NCBI GenBank assembly: GCA_050295355.1
Contig: JBNKPL010000032.1
Coordinates: forward strand, 1 to 22,794
Length of the DNA: 22,794 nt
Reading direction: 5' to 3'
Source of the DNA: CBFDBF01 sp050295355
GTDB lineage: Bacteria > Pseudomonadota > Gammaproteobacteria > Chromatiales > Chromatiaceae
Shown here: one piece after another, positions 7,231 to 14,866 of the stretch
Layout of the letters: each line of letters begins with the position of its first letter
Numbering within the stretch: the stretch's first letter is position 1
The notes under the pieces: model-generated
Database searches by the model: none
Seen by the model: only the letters and a program-made list of their open reading frames with translations
Told to the model about the DNA's origin: nothing
Made by a program: the position numbers and the translations under genes

Positions 7231-9201
7231 CTAGGGCCTGAAATCCCGCACCAGTCGGCGGAACCGGTTGCGGTTCTCTTTCGTGTCCCCTTTCCCGTAG
7301 CGCAGCTGGATATAGAGTCGGATGATCTTGCCGGTCGCCGCACTCTGCCGCGGCCAGCGTCTGGCGACGCGCCGGCCGTAGTCCGCCGGCCCCTCGAAGG
7401 AGCAGCGGGGCAGTCCCCGTTTTTTCAACCGGGCGCAGAAGCGGAGGTAGTCGGCCTGAATCGGGTCCAGGCGGACCCTGCCCTTGCGCCAGATATAAAA
7501 CCCCAGCAGCAGGACGGCCACCGCGCTGAAGAGCACCATGCCGATGCCCAGTTTGTGCCCCTTCAGGAAACTGAGGCCCAGCAAATCCATGAGGTGTGAC
7601 TGCCGCTCCCGGGTGTAACCGAGCACCCAGCGGTGCCAGGAGGCGTTGACCGCGTCCATGCCCCAGCGCAGTTGCCGCGCCAGGCTTTTCAGGAAATCGG
7701 ACTCCACGTTGAAACGGACCGGGGCGCCAACCTCCGCGGCCACCTCGTCCAGGTCGAAGCTGCGCTCAATGCGCTCCGGGGCCACGGCGGCGGTGGGATC
7801 GACACGGGTCCAGCCCCTGTCCTGCAGCCACACCTCGCTCCAGGCGTGGGCGTCGGATTGGCGGATGATGAGATAGTCCCCCATGGGATTGCGCTCGCCC
7901 CCCTGATAGCCGATCACCACCCGCGCCGGAATACCCGCCAGGCGCATGAGAGTGGCGAAGCTGGAGGCGTAGTGTTCGCAGAAGCCGCGCCGATAGTCGA
8001 ACAGGAACTGGTCCACCGGGTTCTCTTTCAGCAGCGGGGGATAGAGGGTGTAGAAAAACTCCTCTTCACGAAAATAGCGCAGCGCCCGGTTCGCCAGCGA
8101 CAGGGCGTCCGGGCTCTCCCTTTTCCAGCTTTTTACCAGCTCGATCATGCGGGGGGTGATGTTGGCGGGAAGCTGCAACGCCCGTGCCCTTTTGGCTGGT
8201 GAGAGATCCCCCGTGGCATATTGCAGATAGGAGCTGGCGCGGTAGAGTATGCGCCGGTTCACCGGCTCTTTGCGCAGCAGCAGAAAGTCCGGAGAGAGAA
8301 CGGCGTCACTCGGTCCTGTGACCGGAAGATCCAGGGCGTAGAGCCAGCGGTTCTGGGTCGGCTCCAGGGTAATGCTGTACTTCAGGGCCGGACCCAGGCC
8401 CCGATAGGTCGTTGCCGTGGCTTGCTTCGCCTCACCCTGGGTCCAGTTCTTGCCGTCGGTCTGCCACAGCACCAGGCCCCGCCAGTAGCGCTGGGGTGGA
8501 TCGGGAATGGGACCCTCGAAATCGGCGCGGAAGGCCACCGCCCGGGAGCGCACCAGTTCACTGATGCTGCCGGGGGAGATGCTGTCGCCTATGCCGGTGG
8601 CGGCCCGGGTCTCTTCCTGGCTCAGGCTCCAGAGGGGTCCCGAGAGGCGGGGGAAGAAGATGAACAGGACCAGCATCATGGGGAGCGCCTGCAGCAGCAG
8701 GGAGAGGGCGGTGCGCAGGGGGCGCAGGGGATTGACGGAGGGACGGGTCCGGTTGGCCTCCACCAGCACCCCGCTTAGCCCCAGCGTCAGCAGGAAGACG
8801 TAGGCCACCATGAGCATTCCCTGCTCGAATAGAAACTGGGTGACCAGCAGGAAATAGCCCACGAATACCACCACATAGAGATCGCGGCGACCGCGGATCT
8901 CCAGCAGTTTCAGGCTCACCATGGAGGTCATGAGGGCCACCGTGGCCTCGCCGCTGAACACCATGGGGTAGCGGAACAGCACATTGAGCACGGCGCTAAC
9001 GGCGAGCATCGCCAGCACCATCCGCCCGGGGGTGAATGCGGGCCGGAATATGGCCAGCACGCGCAGGGCGATCATGGCCATGAAAAAGAGCGTAACCCAG
9101 CCGCTGAGGTGCAGAAAATGGGGCGCCGCCGCCGCGCTCAAGAGCAGGATCAGGGAGGCGAGCAGCGGCCGGCTGACCTTGTGATCGGGCCGCCGCTTCA
9201 T
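7231..9201 (-). CDS. tgpA: Membrane transglutaminase-like protein (TgpA family, DUF3488/DUF4129)
   Basis: A 656-residue inner-membrane protein with a periplasmic transglutaminase-like domain. The N-terminal part (about 10-190) is rich in hydrophobic helices. The papain-like core carries the complete triad: C408 in GFCEHYAS, H452 in DAHAWSEVW and D468 in RVDPT. One more membrane helix (about 565-590) and a cytoplasmic DUF4129-like tail follow, as in Pseudomonas TgpA. The chosen ATG overlaps the DUF58 stop as ATGA (9198-9201); a longer open frame to 9396 runs inside the DUF58 gene, and its first 65 residues look like out-of-frame coding. It is the last gene of the moxR operon, consistent with translational coupling. 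TgpA is implicated in envelope or peptidoglycan-linked functions, but its substrate is not established. Confidence 0.92.
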   Translation of the reverse strand: MKRRPDHKVSRPLLASLILLLSAAAAPHFLHLSGWVTLFFMAMIALRVLAIFRPAFTPGRMVLAMLAVSAVLNVLFRYPMVFSGEATVALMTSMVSLKLLEIRGRRDLYVVVFVGYFLLVTQFLFEQGMLMVAYVFLLTLGLSGVLVEANRTRPSVNPLRPLRTALSLLLQALPMMLVLFIFFPRLSGPLWSLSQEETRAATGIGDSISPGSISELVRSRAVAFRADFEGPIPDPPQRYWRGLVLWQTDGKNWTQGEAKQATATTYRGLGPALKYSITLEPTQNRWLYALDLPVTGPSDAVLSPDFLLLRKEPVNRRILYRASSYLQYATGDLSPAKRARALQLPANITPRMIELVKSWKRESPDALSLANRALRYFREEEFFYTLYPPLLKENPVDQFLFDYRRGFCEHYASSFATLMRLAGIPARVVIGYQGGERNPMGDYLIIRQSDAHAWSEVWLQDRGWTRVDPTAAVAPERIERSFDLDEVAAEVGAPVRFNVESDFLKSLARQLRWGMDAVNASWHRWVLGYTRERQSHLMDLLGLSFLKGHKLGIGMVLFSAVAVLLLGFYIWRKGRVRLDPIQADYLRFCARLKKRGLPRCSFEGPADYGRRVARRWPRQSAATGKIIRLYIQLRYGKGDTKENRNRFRRLVRDFRP

Positions 9202-10145
9202 TCCGTTTCCCCAAACAGGGCCAGGGCGGCGAGGCACTCCTCGCGGTGATTGGCGCCGCGCCCCGGCGGGATTTCCTTGCCCGGCAGCCGCAGGCCGAAC
9301 TCCTGCTGTTGTTCGCAGGCGTCCAGTACGCCGCGGCAGAGACGGCTCAGGCGTGATTCGTTGTCCATGCCCTCCAGGGCATCCCAGTCCAGCCATAGCC
9401 GGTCGGAGCGGTCGCCGCCGAACTGTTTGGTGCGCAATCCCTGCTCCCGGGCCAGGGCCTTCCAGCTGATGTGCTTGGGCGAGTCGCCGAGACGGTAGGA
9501 GCGGATACCCACGAAGTCGTCCACCCCCACCCCCTTGTCCCCCTGGGCGCTGTGGGTGTAGTCGGGCCGATCGGAGGGGGGCATGGCGGGTCCCGGGCTG
9601 GGGTAGACGAGACAGGAGAGATCCAGTTCCACATAGCTCCAGGCGCGCAGCAGTCCCAGCGGGTACTCGGTGGCGATGGTAAAGCGGCCCAGGGGCTGGC
9701 GCCCCCGCCGCTCCGTGGGCCGGCTGAGGACCAGGCTGGCGCTGGAGCCGCCCTCCACATCCGCGATCACGGGCGGGGACTCCGGCAGCTGTAACTGAAT
9801 GGAGGGGCGCTCCCCCTCCCGTTGGTTGATCAGGCGGATCTCGAAGCGGGCCGCCTGCCCGGCGAATACCGGGCTGGCGCGGCTGCTGGCGATCTGGATG
9901 GAGACCAGATTGCGCCAGGTGTGGAGGATGGCCACCAGCCCCAGCCCCACCAGCAGGAAGGTGAGCATGAAGGCGGGATTGTTGCCGTAGTTCATGGAAC
10001 CCATCAGCAGCAGGATCAGCAGCATGCCGAACAGCACGCCGTAGCGGGTGGGCAGGATGTAGATTTTGCGCGGGCCGATCTCCACGTTGCCGCCGCGCTC
10101 GGGGCGGTTCAGGCGAAGGAAGCGGTCGGGTGGGCGCAGCGCCAT
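9198..10145 (-). CDS. DUF58 domain protein of the MoxR operon
   Basis: A 315-residue membrane-anchored protein. Two hydrophobic helices (about 34-53 and 57-75) are followed by a soluble part ending in the DUF58 signature: DDFVGIRSYRLGDSPKHISW, then KALAREQ and a WLDWD strand, corresponding to the family's GlR-Y--GD---I-WkasAR pattern. DUF58 proteins adopt a von Willebrand A-like fold and are almost always encoded beside MoxR ATPases, which are thought to remodel them. Here moxR ends 16 bases upstream and the transglutaminase gene overlaps its stop by four bases. The molecular function is not known. The start is supported by upstream purines (GAGGACAGGG) and by the spacing. Confidence 0.9.
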   Translation of the reverse strand: MALRPPDRFLRLNRPERGGNVEIGPRKIYILPTRYGVLFGMLLILLLMGSMNYGNNPAFMLTFLLVGLGLVAILHTWRNLVSIQIASSRASPVFAGQAARFEIRLINQREGERPSIQLQLPESPPVIADVEGGSSASLVLSRPTERRGRQPLGRFTIATEYPLGLLRAWSYVELDLSCLVYPSPGPAMPPSDRPDYTHSAQGDKGVGVDDFVGIRSYRLGDSPKHISWKALAREQGLRTKQFGGDRSDRLWLDWDALEGMDNESRLSRLCRGVLDACEQQQEFGLRLPGKEIPPGRGANHREECLAALALFGETE

Positions 10146-10161
10146 TCAGAAGGCCCTGTCC

Positions 10162-11079
<918 letters not shown>

Positions 11080-11772
11080 TCAGTTGGCCCGGCCCGAGGC
11101 GTCGGTGGTGAGGCGGGTCTCCATCTCCACCAGCCGCTGCCTTGCCTGCTGCAGGGTCTCGCTCTTCTCCTGTTCCAAGCCTTTCAAGAGTTGATGGGCC
11201 TCATTGCAGAGCACCCCCAGCTGGGCGTTATCGAACAGGAGCAGCGCCGCCTCCAGGCCCTCCCGGGTCTCGTTCAGCAGGGTGGGGACCAGCTCTTTCT
11301 CGCTGACCGGGGAGTCGGGGGCCAGCAGATCGGCCACCACCGGCTGTTCCAGCAGTTGAAAGTGGGTGGTACGGGCCCGTTCTTCATCCTTGAGTTCCGC
11401 CAATGCCTGCGGATCGTCGCCGGCGCCGACCCACACCGCGGACATGATCACCTGCAACAGCTTTCGGATGGCCCCCTTGGTCTCGGTCTGGTCGTCCGCC
11501 AGTCCGCACGCCTGTTCATAGGTCCTGTCCAGCCGCTCCTTCATCTCGAGGATGACTTCGCTGCCCTCGCTGGTGTTCAGATTGACCGCCTGGTGAATCA
11601 GTTGCTGAAAGCCGGTAATGAAATCCACCAGCTCTTCATGGTCCAGGCGCTGGGCCTCCTGCAGGGCGGCGGGGGAGATGCTTCGCTCGGATTCCGGGAA
11701 CAGGGGGTTGTCGCGCTTTCTTTGCAGATGGCGCTCCCAGCGCCCCGGCCGTTGGCTGAATAGCAGTGTCAT
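11080..11772 (-). CDS. Unrecognised protein, first gene of the MoxR operon
   Basis: A 230-residue protein that I do not recognise. It has no signal peptide or membrane helix and looks mostly helical and acidic, with Leu, Glu and Gln-rich stretches suggesting coiled coils at the C-terminus (about 190-222, LKGLEQEKSETLQQARQRL region). The N-terminus is basic (RPGRWERHLQRKRDN). No catalytic motif is visible. The stop TGA directly abuts the moxR ATG, so it is very likely co-expressed with MoxR, DUF58 and the transglutaminase, and may be a soluble adaptor or regulator of that complex; this is inference. A 108-base gap separates it from the perM-like gene upstream. The ribosome site is weak (AGGA, about 14 bases upstream). 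Confidence 0.8.
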   Translation of the reverse strand: MTLLFSQRPGRWERHLQRKRDNPLFPESERSISPAALQEAQRLDHEELVDFITGFQQLIHQAVNLNTSEGSEVILEMKERLDRTYEQACGLADDQTETKGAIRKLLQVIMSAVWVGAGDDPQALAELKDEERARTTHFQLLEQPVVADLLAPDSPVSEKELVPTLLNETREGLEAALLLFDNAQLGVLCNEAHQLLKGLEQEKSETLQQARQRLVEMETRLTTDASGRAN

Positions 11773-11880
11773 GATGAAAAGATCGGTCCTGATAAGGAGA
11801 TTTAAAGATGTCGCTCCAACTAATGGACAATGATAGCGCAGGGGAGACGGCGCTTCTTCCGTTTGCGGTGGCGCCGATGG

Positions 11881-12927
11881 TTAAGGAGCGGCCCCTTCTC
11901 TGGTCTCCGGGCCCAGCAGAATGGCGATCCAGCGGGTCTGTTCGTTGCTGTCGAGGGCGATCTTGATCAGCATGGTGAGGGGCACCGAGAGGAACATTCC
12001 CACCGGCCCCAGCACCCAGCCCCAGAAAACCAGGGAGAGGAACACCACCAGGGTGGAGAGACCGAGTCCGCGGCCCATGAAGCGCGGTTCGATCACGTTG
12101 CCTACCACGTTGTTGACCACCAGATAGCCGACCAGGGTCCACAGAGCGCCGCCGGTGCCGAGCTGGATGAGGGCCAGCAACAGGGCCGGGATGGCGGCGA
12201 GGATGGAGCCGATGTTGGGCACGAAATTGAGGAAAAAGGCGAGCACCCCCCAGAGCAGGGGATAGTCCACCCCCACGGCCCACAGCCACAGGGCCACCAC
12301 TATCCCGGTCAGCAGACTGGTGGAGGTCTTGATGGCCATATAGCGTTTGACGTTTTCGAGAAAGAGGCCGAGATGGTTCAGTCCCCGGTCCGGGTCGCGC
12401 ATGCCGTACTGCAGCTTGGCCGGAAAGCTGGAGGCCTCGAGCAGGATAAAGATCACCGTGAGCAGGATCAGAAAGGCGTTGGCCAGCAGGCCGCCCAGGC
12501 TGCTCAGGCCCGCCGCCGCCATTTTCATCGCCTTGCCTGGGTCCACGAACTTGGTCACCGCCTCCTGGGGCAGGGGGATGCCCCACTGCTCCAGCCACGC
12601 CAGCAGGGCGGCGGTCTGGCCCTGCAGCCGCTCCTGGTACATGGGGAGCTGGGCTGTGAAGTCGTCCACCGACCGCCCCACCAGGACCCCCAGCAGCAGC
12701 CCGATCCCGGCCACCACCGCAATGACCAGCAGCAGGGCCACGAAGGTGGGCAGCCCTTTCTCCTTGAGAAAGAACAGGGCGGGCGCAGCGATGATGGCGA
12801 TAAAGCCGGAGAGCAGAAAGGGCACCAGGATGTCCTGCGACTCACGCATCCCGGCCACCACAATCACGAAGGCGGCCGTGGTGATAAGGAAGTTGCCCCC
12901 GTGGGTGACTGGATGTTCCCTGTCCAT
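11881..12927 (-). CDS. AI-2E family transporter (PerM/YdiK/TqsA-like permease)
   Basis: A 348-residue polytopic inner-membrane protein with the family layout: two to three N-terminal helices (residues about 12-75), a soluble segment (about 80-150, LVGRSVDDFTAQLPMYQERL), then clustered hydrophobic segments to the C-terminus. The family-typical LLWGVLAFFLNFVPNIGS and VVNNVVGNVIEPRFMGRGLG stretches are present, the latter matching the conserved N-x-x-x-x-PR-MG motif. Members export diverse small molecules or ions, including autoinducer-2 in TqsA, so the substrate cannot be assigned. A small lipoprotein gene lies nine bases upstream on the same strand and is likely co-transcribed. The ATG is the only good start; no clear Shine-Dalgarno site is seen. 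Confidence 0.9.
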   Translation of the reverse strand: MDREHPVTHGGNFLITTAAFVIVVAGMRESQDILVPFLLSGFIAIIAAPALFFLKEKGLPTFVALLLVIAVVAGIGLLLGVLVGRSVDDFTAQLPMYQERLQGQTAALLAWLEQWGIPLPQEAVTKFVDPGKAMKMAAAGLSSLGGLLANAFLILLTVIFILLEASSFPAKLQYGMRDPDRGLNHLGLFLENVKRYMAIKTSTSLLTGIVVALWLWAVGVDYPLLWGVLAFFLNFVPNIGSILAAIPALLLALIQLGTGGALWTLVGYLVVNNVVGNVIEPRFMGRGLGLSTLVVFLSLVFWGWVLGPVGMFLSVPLTMLIKIALDSNEQTRWIAILLGPETREGAAP

Positions 12928-12936
12928 GGCGGTCTG

Positions 12937-13344
12937 TTACTGGAATTCAGGCGGTTTGTTGCCGCGGTACCACTTGCCGGCCTCTTCGTCGTAGACCCAG
13001 AGCTGCTGGTCCATGATCCGTTTTTCCACCTGCTGGTCGCGGAACACATAGCTGATGGAGACCACCTGGGAGGCCCGGTTTTCATCCGTCATGGCCGCCG
13101 GTTGCAGCACGTCGTATTTGGTGACCCGTATGTTCTCCCACTCCTCGGGCAGGGGCGTGCTCTCAAGCAGTTCCGGTTGCAGGAATCCGTGGGCCTTGTC
13201 CAGATAACTCCAGCGCATGGCGATGGAGTACTGATTCAGGGTCTGTTCCAGACGGATCTCCATCTGCCGTTCCCCGAAGGTCTGGCATCCGGCGAGCAGC
13301 AGAAGCAGGGCAAGCAGGGCAACTTTTTGTACACTTCCGGTCAT
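12937..13344 (-). CDS. Small predicted lipoprotein of unknown function
   Basis: A 135-residue exported lipoprotein. The sequence has a short basic start, a hydrophobic run and a lipobox LLAGC, so lipidation is expected at about C20. The mature part is soluble and contains a predicted alternation of a helix (QMEIRLEQTLNQYSIAMRW) with beta strands ending in W-Y-R; this could be an NTF2-like fold but I cannot assign a family. An in-frame ATG at 13356 would add four residues; 13344 is preferred because it places the signal peptide normally and has GGGAAC just upstream. The gene is nine bases before the AI-2E permease gene and probably co-transcribed with it. No function is claimed. Confidence 0.8.
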   Translation of the reverse strand: MTGSVQKVALLALLLLLAGCQTFGERQMEIRLEQTLNQYSIAMRWSYLDKAHGFLQPELLESTPLPEEWENIRVTKYDVLQPAAMTDENRASQVVSISYVFRDQQVEKRIMDQQLWVYDEEAGKWYRGNKPPEFQ

Positions 13345-13433
13345 GTTCCCATCCATCTTCGTAACTGAAGTGGTCTCATGTTAAGCGACTCGCCCGTAAT
13401 TTGCACCAGCCGCAAAAAGGGGTGCGGATCGGC

Positions 13434-13463
13434 TTCTGGTCCGGGCGCCATGACTGCTATGAT
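13434..13463 (+). promoter_or_regulatory. Candidate extended -10 promoter for the TraB-family gene
   Basis: TGCTATGAT (13455-13463) is an extended -10 element (TGn plus TATGAT, five of six). The -35 candidate TTCTGG (13434-13439) is weak, as often tolerated with extended -10 sites. It lies about 43 bases before the ATG, in the 162-base divergent gap with the lipoprotein gene. Confidence 0.4.
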
Positions 13464-13506
13464 ATGGCCCTTTTTTGCGTCACCTGTCGCGTGTTAAGGA
13501 TTCTAA

Positions 13507-14703
13507 ATGGATAACACCGCCGAAGAGCCCCAACTTGATCTTCGTATCGGCGATCATCGGGTCACCCTGCTGGGTGCCGCCCATGTGTCGCGCGCCAGTG
13601 CGGAAAAGGTGCGGGAGCTGCTCGACAGCGGGGCCTATGACGCCGTGGCGGTGGAGCTGTGCCCCAGCCGCTACGACGCCCTCATGGACCCGGACGCCCT
13701 GGCCCGCATGGACCTGTTCAAGGTGCTGAAAGAGGGCAAGGCGAGCATGGTGGCGGCCAGTCTGGCCCTCGGCGCCTACCAGCAGCGGCTGGCGGACCAG
13801 TTCGGCATCGAGCCGGGCGCGGAGCAGCGAGAGGCAATCCGCTACGCTCAGGAGGCTCAGCGGCCGGTGCTGCTGATCGACCGTGAGATCGGCGTCACCC
13901 TGAAGCGGGTGGCGGCCAATGTGGCCTGGTGGAAACGGCTTGGGCTGTTCGCCGGCCTGGTGGCGAGTCTGCTGACCAAGGAGGACGTGGATGAGTCGGA
14001 GATCGAGCGCCTCAAAGAGGGGGATATCCTGGAGACCACCTTCGCCGAGTTCGCCGAGGACCGCCAGGATCTCTATCTGCCGCTGATCGACGAGCGTGAC
14101 CGCTACATGGCGTCGCGTCTGATGGAAGAGCTGGACAAGCACCCCCACGAAAATATCCTGGTGGTGATCGGTGCGGGCCACATGAATGGGATCCGAAACT
14201 ATCTGGAACGGGGCATGGAGAACCCGGCGGAGACCATCGCGGAGCTGGACAGCCTGCCCAAGCCTTCCACCTGGCCGAAGCTGATCCCCTGGGCTATCGT
14301 GCTGCTGATCCTGACCGGGTTTACCATCGGCTTCAGCCGCAGTTCGGAACTTGGCTGGTCCATGGTGGCGGATTGGGTGTTCATCAACGGCGCCCTGTCG
14401 GCCCTGGGGGCCTTGATCGCGGCGGCTCATCCGCTGACGGTGATTACCGCCTTTGTGGCCGCGCCCATCACCTCCCTCAATCCCACCATCGGGGCCGGGA
14501 TGTTCACCGCGGCGGCGGAGATCTACCTGCGCAAGCCGCAGGTGGGGGACTTCAGCGCCCTGCGCTTTGACACCACCCGCCTCAGTGGCTGGTGGCGCAA
14601 TCGGGTGTCGCGCACCCTGCTGATCTTTATCCTCAGCTCCCTGGGTTCGGCGGTGGGGACCTATGTGGCGGGGTTTAAGATTTTTGAGCGGCTGGCGGGG
14701 TGA
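13507..14703 (+). CDS. TraB/PrgY family membrane protein
   Basis: A 398-residue protein of the TraB/TIKI superfamily. The N-terminal soluble domain (about 1-245) has the two GxxH motifs of the fold, G23-AA-H26 (LLGAAHVS) and G222-AG-H225 (IGAGHMNG), and a conserved Glu in VAVELCPSRY (E50); these are proposed metal and catalytic residues in the family. The C-terminal part has about four hydrophobic helices (254-275, 290-310, 315-335 and 372-392), as in bacterial and archaeal TraB proteins. Enterococcal TraB/PrgY reduces pheromone activity; the role in Gram-negative bacteria is unknown. The start is supported by AAGGA seven to eight bases upstream of the ATG. It is a single-gene unit, convergent with the efflux operon. 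Confidence 0.92.
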   Translation: MDNTAEEPQLDLRIGDHRVTLLGAAHVSRASAEKVRELLDSGAYDAVAVELCPSRYDALMDPDALARMDLFKVLKEGKASMVAASLALGAYQQRLADQFGIEPGAEQREAIRYAQEAQRPVLLIDREIGVTLKRVAANVAWWKRLGLFAGLVASLLTKEDVDESEIERLKEGDILETTFAEFAEDRQDLYLPLIDERDRYMASRLMEELDKHPHENILVVIGAGHMNGIRNYLERGMENPAETIAELDSLPKPSTWPKLIPWAIVLLILTGFTIGFSRSSELGWSMVADWVFINGALSALGALIAAAHPLTVITAFVAAPITSLNPTIGAGMFTAAAEIYLRKPQVGDFSALRFDTTRLSGWWRNRVSRTLLIFILSSLGSAVGTYVAGFKIFERLAG

Positions 14704-14753
14704 TCCGTAGATACGGTGCTAGCCGCAGATTTCTGTCATGATTTTTTTCGTTA

Positions 14754-14832
14754 GCCACAGAGATCACAGAGGACACAGAGTGTTTCTTTTCCGGTTTTTA
14801 CCAGTCTCTGTGTCCTCTGTGATCTCTGTGGC
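14754..14832. repeat. Perfect 27-bp inverted repeat between convergent genes
   Basis: The left arm (14754-14780) and right arm (14806-14832) are exact reverse complements over 27 bases, with a 25-base loop. Each arm is itself built from three CACAGAG units (14756, 14765 and 14774 in the left arm) at a nine-base period. The 163-base gap between traB and the RND gene holds nothing else obvious except a T-run at 14742-14748 and an A-run at 14833-14838 that could extend the pairing. There is no U-tract after the hairpin on either strand, so it is not a textbook intrinsic terminator, though it may still stop transcription from both sides. From memory, CACAGAG-type hairpins recur in intergenic DNA of many bacteria; I could not check copy number. 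Confidence 0.9.
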
Positions 14833-14866
14833 AAAAAATAGTTAGGGAAATTGGTGGGGCAAGCCC

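Noticed and set aside
9202..9396. Possible 65-residue N-terminal extension of the transglutaminase
   Set aside because: The extension lies wholly inside the DUF58 gene and looks like an out-of-frame translation. ATG 9201 gives the ATGA overlap and a normal membrane-protein start.
11830..13368. A 512-codon open frame antisense to the permease and lipoprotein genes
   Set aside because: It spans two real genes and their gap, and its translation has no recognisable domain and is Gln, His and Gly-rich.
13507..14703. TraB as a plasmid conjugation or pheromone gene indicating a mobile element
   Set aside because: The name is historical; chromosomal TraB-family proteins are widespread, and no conjugation or mobilisation gene is near.
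14754..14832. CRISPR-like or tandem repeat interpretation of the CACAGAG units
   Set aside because: There are only three short units per arm with two-base gaps and no spacer-sized unique sequence, and no cas genes. It is an inverted repeat.
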